Assembly: GCA_964468815.1 (NCBI GenBank)
Contig: CAYXWN010000007.1
Span: forward strand, 1 to 59,609
Length of the DNA: 59,609 nucleotides
Direction of reading: 5' to 3'
DNA from: UMGS621 sp964468815
GTDB taxonomy: Bacteria; Bacillota; Clostridia; Christensenellales; Borkfalkiaceae
In this document: positions 14,921-21,257 of the stretch, piece by piece
Position numbering within the stretch: the first letter of the stretch is position 1
Layout of the letters: the number at the start of each line of letters is the position of its first letter
Notes under the pieces: model-generated
What the model saw: the letters and a program-made list of their open reading frames with translations, nothing else
Databases searched by the model: none
What the model was told of the DNA's origin: nothing
Translations under genes and position numbers: made by a program

Positions 14921-16681
14921 ATGCAGGGAAGAATCGTAAAAATTTCCGGTCCGCTGATTGTCGCGGAAAATATGGCGGACTGCAAAATGTTCGACGTCGT
15001 AAAAGTCAGCGAAAAAAAACTGATCGGCGAAGTGATCGAATTGAGAGGCGACAAAGCGTCTATTCAGGTATACGAAGAAACCAGTGGGTTAGGTCCGGGC
15101 GAAATCGTGGAAACGACGGGAGAGCCGTTATCCGTCGAACTTGCTCCCGGATTGATCGAAAGTATTTTTGACGGAATTCAAAGGCCGCTCAAAACGATTT
15201 ACGAAACGTATGGAGATCGGATATCGAGAGGAATTGCCGTCAACAATCTTGACCATGAAAAAATTTGGCATTTTAACGCAACCGCTTGCGTCGGAGATTT
15301 TGTTAAAACAGGCGATGAACTCGGTTATGTCCAAGAAACGCCGAGCGTTCGCCATAAAATCATGGTTCCGTATGGTGTAGAAGGAACGCTACTTTCCATT
15401 GAAAGCGGTGACTTCAACATTATGCATACAATTGCCGTATTAGACGCGGGAAGCGAGCAGAAAGAAATCAGAATGTTACAAAAATGGCCTGTTCGAAAGG
15501 GCAGACCTTACGTAGAAAAACTTTCGCCGAATATGCCGATGATAACGGGACAACGCGTAATTGATACGCTGTTCCCGATCGCAAAGGGCGGCGTTGCCGC
15601 CGTTCCCGGTCCGTTCGGAAGCGGAAAAACAGTCGTCCAACACCAACTTGCAAAATGGGCGGACGCCGATATTATCGTATATATCGGTTGCGGAGAACGC
15701 GGAAACGAAATGACGGACGTTCTGAACGAATTCCCGGAATTGAAAGATCCGAAAACCGGCGAACCGTTAATGAAGCGCACGGTTTTAATTGCAAACACGT
15801 CGGATATGCCCGTTGCGGCACGTGAAGCCTCCATTTATACGGGAATTACGATTGCCGAATATTTTCGCGATATGGGATATAATATCGCGATTATGGCGGA
15901 TTCCACGTCACGTTGGGCGGAAGCGCTTAGAGAAATGTCCGGTCGTTTGGAAGAAATGCCCGGCGAAGAAGGCTATCCGGCTTATTTGTCTTCCCGTCTT
16001 GCGGAGTTTTATGAACGCGCGGGAATTGTTCGCGTATACGGACAACAAATGCGTTACGGCTCTATTACGGCAATCGGCGCGGTTTCTCCTGCCGGCGGCG
16101 ACTTGTCCGAACCCGTTGCGCAAGCAACCTTGCGAATCGTAAAAGTATTCTGGGGACTTTCTTCCGCATTGGCATATAAGCGACATTTCCCGGCAATCGA
16201 CTGGTTGATTTCTTATTCCTTGTATGCAGATAAGTTGACGGAATGGTATAACGAGAACATTTCCGCCGATTTTGTGAAACTAAGGAAATTCGCAATGGCG
16301 ATTTTACAAGAAGAAGCGGAATTAGACGAAATCGTTCGACTGGTTGGCGCAGACGCCCTTTCTTATAAGGATCGCTTAACAATGGAAACCGCAAAATCCA
16401 TTCGCGAAGATTACCTTCATCAAAACGCATTTCACGAAGTGGATACGTACGCTTCGTTGGAAAAGCAATATAAAATGTTAAAGTTGATTTACGATTTTAA
16501 TCGTCTGGGGCAGGACGCCTTAACGAGAGAAGTCGATTACGCGGATTTGATGAATTTGCCCGTCAGAGAAAAAATCGGTCGAGCAAAATATATCCCGGAA
16601 AGTGAAATCGCTCAATTTGACGTTATTTCCAAAGAACTTAACGACAGTATTAAGTCACTTGCAAATGGAGGAAACGATTGA
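14921..16681 (+). CDS. ntpA: V-type ATPase catalytic subunit A
   Basis: Catalytic subunit of the A3B3 head. The 586 residues include the N-terminal barrel, the 'non-homologous' bulge (about 110-190) that distinguishes A subunits from F-type beta, and the nucleotide-binding domain. The P-loop GPFGSGKTVVQHQLAKW lies near residue 229. The general-base region is CGERGNEMTDVL and the Walker B strand is NIAIMADSTSRWAEALRE. GEEGYPAYL and SPAGGDLSEPV are further signatures. An intact P-loop and GER glutamate indicate a catalytically active subunit. The stop overlaps the subunit B start (TGATG). Confidence 0.98.
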   Translation: MQGRIVKISGPLIVAENMADCKMFDVVKVSEKKLIGEVIELRGDKASIQVYEETSGLGPGEIVETTGEPLSVELAPGLIESIFDGIQRPLKTIYETYGDRISRGIAVNNLDHEKIWHFNATACVGDFVKTGDELGYVQETPSVRHKIMVPYGVEGTLLSIESGDFNIMHTIAVLDAGSEQKEIRMLQKWPVRKGRPYVEKLSPNMPMITGQRVIDTLFPIAKGGVAAVPGPFGSGKTVVQHQLAKWADADIIVYIGCGERGNEMTDVLNEFPELKDPKTGEPLMKRTVLIANTSDMPVAAREASIYTGITIAEYFRDMGYNIAIMADSTSRWAEALREMSGRLEEMPGEEGYPAYLSSRLAEFYERAGIVRVYGQQMRYGSITAIGAVSPAGGDLSEPVAQATLRIVKVFWGLSSALAYKRHFPAIDWLISYSLYADKLTEWYNENISADFVKLRKFAMAILQEEAELDEIVRLVGADALSYKDRLTMETAKSIREDYLHQNAFHEVDTYASLEKQYKMLKLIYDFNRLGQDALTREVDYADLMNLPVREKIGRAKYIPESEIAQFDVISKELNDSIKSLANGGND

Positions 16682-18057
16682 TGTTGAAAGAATACAAAAC
16701 GATTAAAGAGGTCGTCGGTCCTTTGATGTTGGTAGAGGGCGTTGAGGGCGTAAAATATAACGAACTTGTAGAAATCCGTCAAGCAAACGGAGAAACGCGC
16801 CGCGGTAAAGTCTTGGAAATCAACCGAGATAAAGCGCTTGTTCAACTGTTTGAAAGTTCGCACGGATTACAGATTACGACAAGCAAAGCCGTTTTTTTAG
16901 GTCATTCGCTTGAACTTGCCGTTTCCGAAGATATGCTTGGCAGAGTTTTTGACGGAATGGGAAATCCGCGAGACGGCGGCGTTCCTATTATAGCCAAAAA
17001 GCGCATGGACATCAACGGAGAGCCTATCAATCCCGCTGCACGTGATTATCCGAACGAATTTATTCAAACGGGAATTTCTGCTATTGACGGATTAAACACC
17101 TTGGTCAGAGGGCAAAAACTTCCCGTATTCTCGATGAGCGGTTTACCGCATGCAGAACTCGCGGCACAGATTGCGCGTCAAGCACGCGTGCTCAACGATT
17201 CTGAGAAATTCGCAGTCGTTTTCGGCGCTGTCGGCATTACGTATGAAGAAGCCGACTATTTTATACAGGATTTTAAGAAAACGGGAGCAATCGAACGCAC
17301 GGTTTTATTTACTAACCTTGCAAACGATCCCGCAATCGAGCGAATCGCGACGCCTCGAATGGCATTAACCGCCGCAGAATACCTCGCCTACGAATTGGGT
17401 ATGCACGTGTTGGTTATCATTACCGATCTTACCAATTACTGCGAAGCGTTGCGTGAAATTTCGGCTGCTCGTAAAGAAGTCCCGGGTCGACGCGGCTATC
17501 CCGGCTATTTATATACGGATTTAGCCTCTATGTACGAACGAGCCGGCAGAATCAAGGGGAAAAAAGGGTCTATTACGCAAATTCCTATTTTAACCATGCC
17601 GGAAGATGACAAAACACACCCGATTCCGGATTTAACCGGGTATATCACGGAAGGACAGATTATTCTTTCAAAAGAACTTTATAAAAAAGGCGTCGTGCCG
17701 CCCATTGACGTTTTGCCTTCGCTTTCAAGATTAAAAGACAAGGGAATCGGTGACGGAAAAACGCGTGAAGATCACGCAGACACGATGAATCAACTCTTTG
17801 CAGCATATGCTCGCGGCAAAGAAGCGAAAGAACTTGCCGCAATTCTCGGCGATGCGGCACTTTCCGACGTAGACCGCTTATACGCAAAATTTGCGGAAGC
17901 CTTTGAAAAAAATTACGTTTCTCAGGGTTTTGAAAAGAACCGAACGATATACGACACACTCGATCTCGGATGGGAATTGATGAAAATGCTTCCGAAATCC
18001 GAATTGAAGAGAATCAAACAACAATACCTCGATCGCTACTTGGACAAAAACGCATAG
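16681..18057 (+). CDS. ntpB: V-type ATPase non-catalytic subunit B
   Basis: Regulatory subunit of the A3B3 head, 458 residues. ATG 16681 overlaps the subunit A stop and follows GGAGG at 16665-16669; the preceding in-frame TTG is not needed. The sequence runs from MLKEYKTIKEVVGPL through the segment RGQKLPVFSMSGLPHAELAA, where a degenerate loop (SGLPHAE) replaces a Walker A P-loop, as expected for B. Family signatures are TDLTNYCEALREIS, GRRGYPGYLYTDLA and PSLSRL (ATP-interface region). The stop is followed by AGGAG for subunit D. Confidence 0.98.
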   Translation: MLKEYKTIKEVVGPLMLVEGVEGVKYNELVEIRQANGETRRGKVLEINRDKALVQLFESSHGLQITTSKAVFLGHSLELAVSEDMLGRVFDGMGNPRDGGVPIIAKKRMDINGEPINPAARDYPNEFIQTGISAIDGLNTLVRGQKLPVFSMSGLPHAELAAQIARQARVLNDSEKFAVVFGAVGITYEEADYFIQDFKKTGAIERTVLFTNLANDPAIERIATPRMALTAAEYLAYELGMHVLVIITDLTNYCEALREISAARKEVPGRRGYPGYLYTDLASMYERAGRIKGKKGSITQIPILTMPEDDKTHPIPDLTGYITEGQIILSKELYKKGVVPPIDVLPSLSRLKDKGIGDGKTREDHADTMNQLFAAYARGKEAKELAAILGDAALSDVDRLYAKFAEAFEKNYVSQGFEKNRTIYDTLDLGWELMKMLPKSELKRIKQQYLDRYLDKNA

Positions 18058-18071
18058 GAGTTGTAAAAACA

Positions 18072-18707
18072 TTGGCGAGAATCAACGTAAATCCCACGCG
18101 GATGGAATTAAAAAAACTAAAAGCGCGCTTAAAAACCGCACAACGAGGACATAAACTGTTAAAGGATAAAACAGACGAAATGGTGCGTCGTTTTTCCGCT
18201 GTCGTTCGCGAAAACAAACAACTTAGGGACGAGGTCGAAAAAGACGTTGTGTCGGTTTTGAAGCAATTTTCGACGGCGAGAAGTTTCCTTTCCAAAGAAG
18301 AAATCGAACTTGCTTTTTCTATGCCGTCTGTTTCCGTCGATTTGTCTTGCGGAACGAAAAACATTATGAGCGTCAATACGCCGCTTTTGGAATTAAAGGA
18401 AAACCGTTCGGATCGAATTTATCCTTATTCGTTCGTCGGCATCACAAGCGAAGCCGATCTTTCGGTTGCCTTAATGGGAAAAGTTTTAGTAAAACTCGTT
18501 AAATTGGCAGAAACGGAAAAAACTACGATGATGCTTGCGGACGAAATTGAAAAGAGCAAGCGCCGCGTCAACGCGTTAGAATACGTCATGATTCCCGATT
18601 TGGAAGAAACGATTGCTTACATTACCATGAAATTGGACGAAAACGAGAGGGGAAGTTTAACGCGCTTGATGAAAGTAAAAGATATGTTGGCAGTAAAAGA
18701 ACAGTGA
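18072..18707 (+). CDS. ntpD: V-type ATPase central-shaft subunit D
   Basis: The long coiled-coil rotor shaft, 211 residues. The frame is open from 17970 inside subunit B, but the family N-terminus (M)ARINVNPTRMELKKLKARL aligns with a TTG start at 18072, preceded by AGGAG (18056-18060) at an 11-base distance. The first ~75 and last ~60 residues are heptad-rich helices (KTAQRGHKLLKDKTDEMVR and IEKSKRRVNALEYVMIP), the antiparallel coiled coil. Last recognised ATPase gene; no terminator separates it from the next reading frame 71 bases on. Confidence 0.93.
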   Translation: MARINVNPTRMELKKLKARLKTAQRGHKLLKDKTDEMVRRFSAVVRENKQLRDEVEKDVVSVLKQFSTARSFLSKEEIELAFSMPSVSVDLSCGTKNIMSVNTPLLELKENRSDRIYPYSFVGITSEADLSVALMGKVLVKLVKLAETEKTTMMLADEIEKSKRRVNALEYVMIPDLEETIAYITMKLDENERGSLTRLMKVKDMLAVKEQ

Positions 18708-18778
18708 ATTAATCAAAAAAACACGCAGACTTGTTGCTCTGTTTAGTACAAAATCATATTGATAAAAGGGAGAACAGC

Positions 18779-19318
18779 ATGAATAAAAAAGACGATCCTG
18801 TTAAAGTAATATTATTTACAGTCATTACTTTTTTGATTATTCTATTTATATTGGTAAGCGTCGGAATTGATTTCATTAGTGCGTTTTTATTTCTTGCAAT
18901 TATTTTCTTTCTGGTCTTAACCTTTATACAATCGCTAAGCAATAATCCGCCTACAAACGACGATCATTCGACACCCCCAAACAACCGAACTGCCGCTCAC
19001 CCCAAACAATCTTCTGTTAAAGAGAAAAACGATTTTGCTTCAACAACAGACGATCCGGATTTTGATTTTTTTGAAAATATTCTTATTTTTGAAAGACAGA
19101 GTAAAGAGCGAAAGCAAAAACGAAATGAGCCCCATGACGAATTCAATTGGGAAACGCATTGCGAATATTGCGAAGACTTTCTTGAAGATTGCGACTGCGA
19201 CCACCGACATGAAAGCCATGAAGCAATCAGCTTATACGATTGCGGTTGTGAGGACGATCACAACGATGACGACAAGCACGGAGGAAATTGCAGTTTCGAT
19301 AAATTCAATTCCTTTTAA
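18779..19318 (+). CDS. Unrecognised membrane protein with acidic Cys/His-rich tail
   Basis: I do not recognise the family. ATG 18779 follows AAGGGAGAACAGC and gives 179 residues. Residues 8-28 and about 33-52 form one or two hydrophobic helices. Residues 53-120 are polar and probably disordered, rich in Asn, Pro, Asp and Lys. The C-terminal 60 residues hold seven cysteines (128, 131, 138, 140, 155, 157, 171) and about ten histidines among many Asp/Glu, including the pairs HCEYC, CDC and CGC. This composition suggests metal binding (inference only). It lies 71 bases after the ATPase subunit D with no terminator between them, and a terminator follows it, so it may be the last gene of the ATPase transcript. 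Confidence 0.65.
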   Translation: MNKKDDPVKVILFTVITFLIILFILVSVGIDFISAFLFLAIIFFLVLTFIQSLSNNPPTNDDHSTPPNNRTAAHPKQSSVKEKNDFASTTDDPDFDFFENILIFERQSKERKQKRNEPHDEFNWETHCEYCEDFLEDCDCDHRHESHEAISLYDCGCEDDHNDDDKHGGNCSFDKFNSF

Positions 19319-19356
19319 CGATTGATTAAAAGAAACAGAAATAGTATTTACAAAAC

Positions 19357-19392
19357 ACAATAGGTTGTCATAACGGCAACCTATTGTATTTT
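19357..19392 (+). terminator. Terminator after the Cys/His-rich protein gene
   Basis: An 11-bp stem ACAATAGGTTG / CAACCTATTGT with a 9-base loop, followed by ATTTTA. The 165 bases beyond it, up to 19557, show no gene. Confidence 0.75.
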
Positions 19393-19557
19393 ATGAAAAA
19401 AGTCTGACACTTTTCGTATCAAACCTTTGCTTTTAACTGTTGTAGAACTATGAAATCTCTAAAACGCACACAAATAATAGGGGGAAAACAACAAAATTGT
19501 CCAAAAGAATACTCATTTGATTATAATATAACTATTTGTTGCTTTCTCAGTAAATAT

Positions 19558-19818
19558 TCAATTCGTTTTTGTAAAACCATCAATTAACTCTATTTTAGTA
19601 TTAACAGAACTTAATAAAGCTTTCCCAAATAATGACGCTTTTGTTTGGCAGGTATGGTTTTCAAAAGTAACGGTAACCGTCATCATAGGTGCTCCCAAAA
19701 TAAATTTGTTTCCCTTATCCTTTAAAATTGCAATATTTCCTACGCCTTGACCCATAAAGCCTTTTTTAAATGCTAAAATAGCTTCTTTCTCACTCATAGA
19801 AAACGTAAATTTAGCCAT
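19558..19818 (-). CDS. Unrecognised 86-residue protein
   Basis: Starts MAKFTFSMSEKEAILAFKKG after a strong AAGGAG ribosome-binding site. It is predicted soluble with alternating short helices and strands; a single cysteine and no clear motif are seen. I cannot assign a function. It is driven by a near-perfect promoter (TTGACA, 17 bases, TATAAT on the minus strand) whose spacer and -35 are covered by two palindromes shared with the divergent XRE regulator. The arrangement suggests that the regulator controls it. Lower GC than the flanking ATPase genes hints at an accessory origin (impression, not measured). Confidence 0.6.
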   Translation of the reverse strand: MAKFTFSMSEKEAILAFKKGFMGQGVGNIAILKDKGNKFILGAPMMTVTVTFENHTCQTKASLFGKALLSSVNTKIELIDGFTKTN

Positions 19819-19862
19819 AATATATTTCTCCTTTGTTTTTAAGTGTCTCTCACTTTTCTTAT

Positions 19863-19906
19863 ATTATATCAAGTCCTTTAAGACTTGTCAAGTATTTTTA
19901 GACTTG
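19863..19906. promoter_or_regulatory. Divergent control region: minus-strand promoter with two 18-bp operator-like palindromes
   Basis: On the minus strand TTGACA (19891-19886) and TATAAT (19868-19863) are 17 bases apart. Two tandem sites with half-sites CAAGTC-N6-GACTTG occupy 19870-19887 (perfect) and 19889-19906 (one mismatch), with one base between them. The first fills the promoter spacer. The second covers the -35 and lies just upstream of the XRE gene's own -10 (TAAAAT, 19914-19919). Binding there should repress the 86-residue gene and probably the regulator itself. Confidence 0.75.
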
Positions 19907-19925
19907 TTTCAGATAAAATATAAGT

Positions 19926-20126
19926 ATGGAATTTAAAAATAGATTAAAAGAATTGAGAATAGTTAATAATTTAAGCCAAATGCAGCTTTCCTTGAAAACA
20001 GGATTAAGTCAATCCGCCATCGCGAAATGGGAGCTTGGAAAAACAGAGCCAACAGCCACAGCTATTATTACGCTTGCAAAATTTTTCAACGAAACAACGG
20101 ACTATCTTTTAGGACTATCGGATTAA
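19926..20126 (+). CDS. XRE-family helix-turn-helix regulator
   Basis: A 66-residue single-domain repressor of the Cro/C1 type. The helix-turn-helix spans about residues 16-36 (MQLSLKTGLSQSAIAKWELG), followed by the usual EPTATAIITLAKFFNETTDYLLG. No dimerisation or ligand domain is present. It is transcribed away from the 86-residue gene, and the shared intergenic region holds two CAAGTC-N6-GACTTG palindromes, its likely targets. There is no Shine-Dalgarno sequence: a TAAAAT hexamer ends 6 bases before the ATG, so the message is probably leaderless. Confidence 0.9.
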   Translation: MEFKNRLKELRIVNNLSQMQLSLKTGLSQSAIAKWELGKTEPTATAIITLAKFFNETTDYLLGLSD

Positions 20127-20386
20127 TCATAATTGTAAACATATTCTTTCCAATTATTTAGATATCTTCATAACAAAATGAAACCTTAAGAAGTTTCGAC
20201 TTCTTTGTAAGTATTTTTCATTCAAATCCCGTTGAGTAGTGTAAAATAGTGGGATTTGTGTAGATTCATTATTAAAAAACTCAAACTATGTTTTAAGAAA
20301 TTCAGACAACATTATCGCTCTGCTTTTGATTTCGCAATATCAAAACAATCAAACAAGGGCTTAAAAAGCCCTAAAAAAGCAAAAAA
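20127..20386. other. Non-coding stretch with two small inverted repeats
   Basis: No credible gene is seen on either strand. A hairpin AAGAAGT-TTCG-ACTTCTT (20188-20205) may act as a weak terminator for the XRE gene. A second inverted repeat, CAAATCCC / GGGATTTG (20223-20230 and 20251-20258), has a 20-base loop of unknown role. Confidence 0.5.
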
Positions 20387-20423
20387 GAAAAGCACATTTA
20401 TCGTTTAGACAAATGTGCTTTTC
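20387..20423 (-). terminator. Terminator of the Pro-Val tRNA pair
   Basis: A perfect 13-bp stem GAAAAGCACATTT / AAATGTGCTTTTC; on the minus strand it is followed by TTTTTTGCTTTTTTA. It lies 4 bases beyond the CCA end of tRNA-Val. Confidence 0.85.
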
Positions 20424-20426
20424 TTT

Positions 20427-20503
20427 TGGTAGGGACAGTAGGACTCGAACCTACGACCTCTTGCATGTGAAGCAAGCGCTCTAACCAACTGAGCTATATC
20501 CCC
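20427..20503 (-). tRNA. tRNA-Val (anticodon CAC)
   Basis: A 74-nt tRNA with encoded CCA (20427-20429). Anticodon CAC lies in the loop TTCACAT. The acceptor GGGGATA pairs with TGTCCCT through two wobble pairs. A second valine isoacceptor besides the TAC gene at 9896. Confidence 0.92.
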
Positions 20504-20535
20504 GCGAATTCACCTCGTAACAGAGGAGAATCGTT

Positions 20536-20611
20536 TGGTCGGAGTAAGGAGACTTGAACTCCTGGCCTCATGGTCCCGAACCATGCGCGCTACCAACTGC
20601 GCTATACCCCG
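20536..20611 (-). tRNA. tRNA-Pro (anticodon CGG)
   Basis: A 73-nt tRNA with encoded CCA (20536-20538). Anticodon CGG lies in the loop TTCGGGA. Acceptor CGGGGTA pairs with TACTCCG; T arm AGTTCAAGTCT. Confidence 0.94.
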
Positions 20612-20729
20612 ATCTCTTTTGCTTATCTATTTTACTATAAGCAGAAAATTTTTGCAACCAAAAAAGCATGGATTTTTAATTTTTTATTCATGTTTTTTTG
20701 AATCGGTAGTTTATTTTTCGTTTTTACGC

Positions 20730-20758
20730 TTTACAAAAAAACAACAATCGGATATAAT
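20730..20758 (+). promoter_or_regulatory. Promoter of the DtxR-like regulator gene
   Basis: TTTACA at 20730-20735, a 17-base spacer and TATAAT at 20753-20758. The AAGGAG ribosome-binding site (20766-20771) follows, then the ATG at 20783. Confidence 0.75.
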
Positions 20759-20782
20759 AACGATTAAGGAGATTTTTTTTCC

Positions 20783-21151
20783 ATGAGAACACATGAATCC
20801 GAAGAAATGTATTTAGAAACAATTTTGATCTTGCAACAACGAAAAGACAACGTTCGCTCGGTAGACGTCGCAGACGAATTAAATTATGCGAAATCAAGCG
20901 TTTCACGCGCAGTTAATTTATTGGAAAAAAGGGGATATATCCGTTTTGACGAATCCGGGTGTATTCGCTTTACCGAAGAAGGGAGAACCTTTGCTAATCA
21001 AATTTACGAAAGGCACAAAGTCCTAACGAAATTCTTTGAAAAAATCGGTGCGCCGCTTGAAGAGGCGGAATGGAATGCTTGCCGAATCGAACATGTAATC
21101 AGTTTGGAAATGTTTGAAATCATAAAACGATATTTATCCGAACAAAAATAA
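20783..21151 (+). CDS. DtxR/MntR-family metal-dependent regulator
   Basis: A 122-residue regulator with an N-terminal winged helix (residues 1-65; MYLETILILQQRKDNVRSVD and AKSSVSRAVNLLEKRGYI) and a dimerisation helix region (FANQIYERHKVLTKFFEKIG; CRIEHVISLEMFEII). The residues that bind metal in MntR (an early Asp/Glu, a mid Glu-His pair and C-terminal His/Glu) have likely counterparts in SEEMYLE, YERHKVL and CRIEHVIS. No SH3-like C-terminal domain is present, so it resembles MntR more than DtxR. It has its own promoter and terminator and is immediately upstream of the enoate-reductase/aconitase-X operon, which may be its target (inference). Confidence 0.88.
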   Translation: MRTHESEEMYLETILILQQRKDNVRSVDVADELNYAKSSVSRAVNLLEKRGYIRFDESGCIRFTEEGRTFANQIYERHKVLTKFFEKIGAPLEEAEWNACRIEHVISLEMFEIIKRYLSEQK

Positions 21152-21171
21152 GAGGAAACCCCTCTTTTTTT
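21151..21171 (+). terminator. Short terminator after the DtxR-like gene
   Basis: A 5-bp stem AGAGG / CCTCT with a 5-base loop, followed by at least six T residues. Weak stem but well placed, right at the stop codon. Confidence 0.6.
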
Positions 21172-21201
21172 ATTTTTATTTCAGGAAAATTTCAATACGT
21201 A

Positions 21202-21238
21202 TTGACAAATTATAATTTTTTCGATACAATAAAATTAT
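21202..21238 (+). promoter_or_regulatory. Promoter of the enoate-reductase/aconitase-X operon with an inverted repeat over the -10
   Basis: TTGACA at 21202-21207, a 17-base spacer and TACAAT at 21225-21230. A perfect inverted repeat ATAATTTT (21212-21219) / AAAATTAT (21231-21238) flanks the -10 element. It could be a regulator site, but AT-rich repeats of this length also arise by chance. The gene start has CGGAGG as ribosome-binding site. Confidence 0.65.
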
Positions 21239-21257
21239 CAATTTTCGGAGGTTCGGA

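Noticed and set aside
20223..20258. CAAATCCC / GGGATTTG inverted repeat as a terminator or transposon end
   Set aside because: The 20-base loop is large, no T run follows and no transposase or target duplication is visible.
19319..20430. Prophage remnant around the XRE gene
   Set aside because: Only one repressor-like gene and one unknown small gene are present, with no structural, replication or integrase gene; called an accessory pair instead.
20535..20786. 83-codon plus-strand reading frame starting MVGVRRLELLAS
   Set aside because: It begins inside the antisense strand of tRNA-Pro and runs through the promoter of the DtxR-like gene; the N-terminal pattern is a common tRNA artefact.
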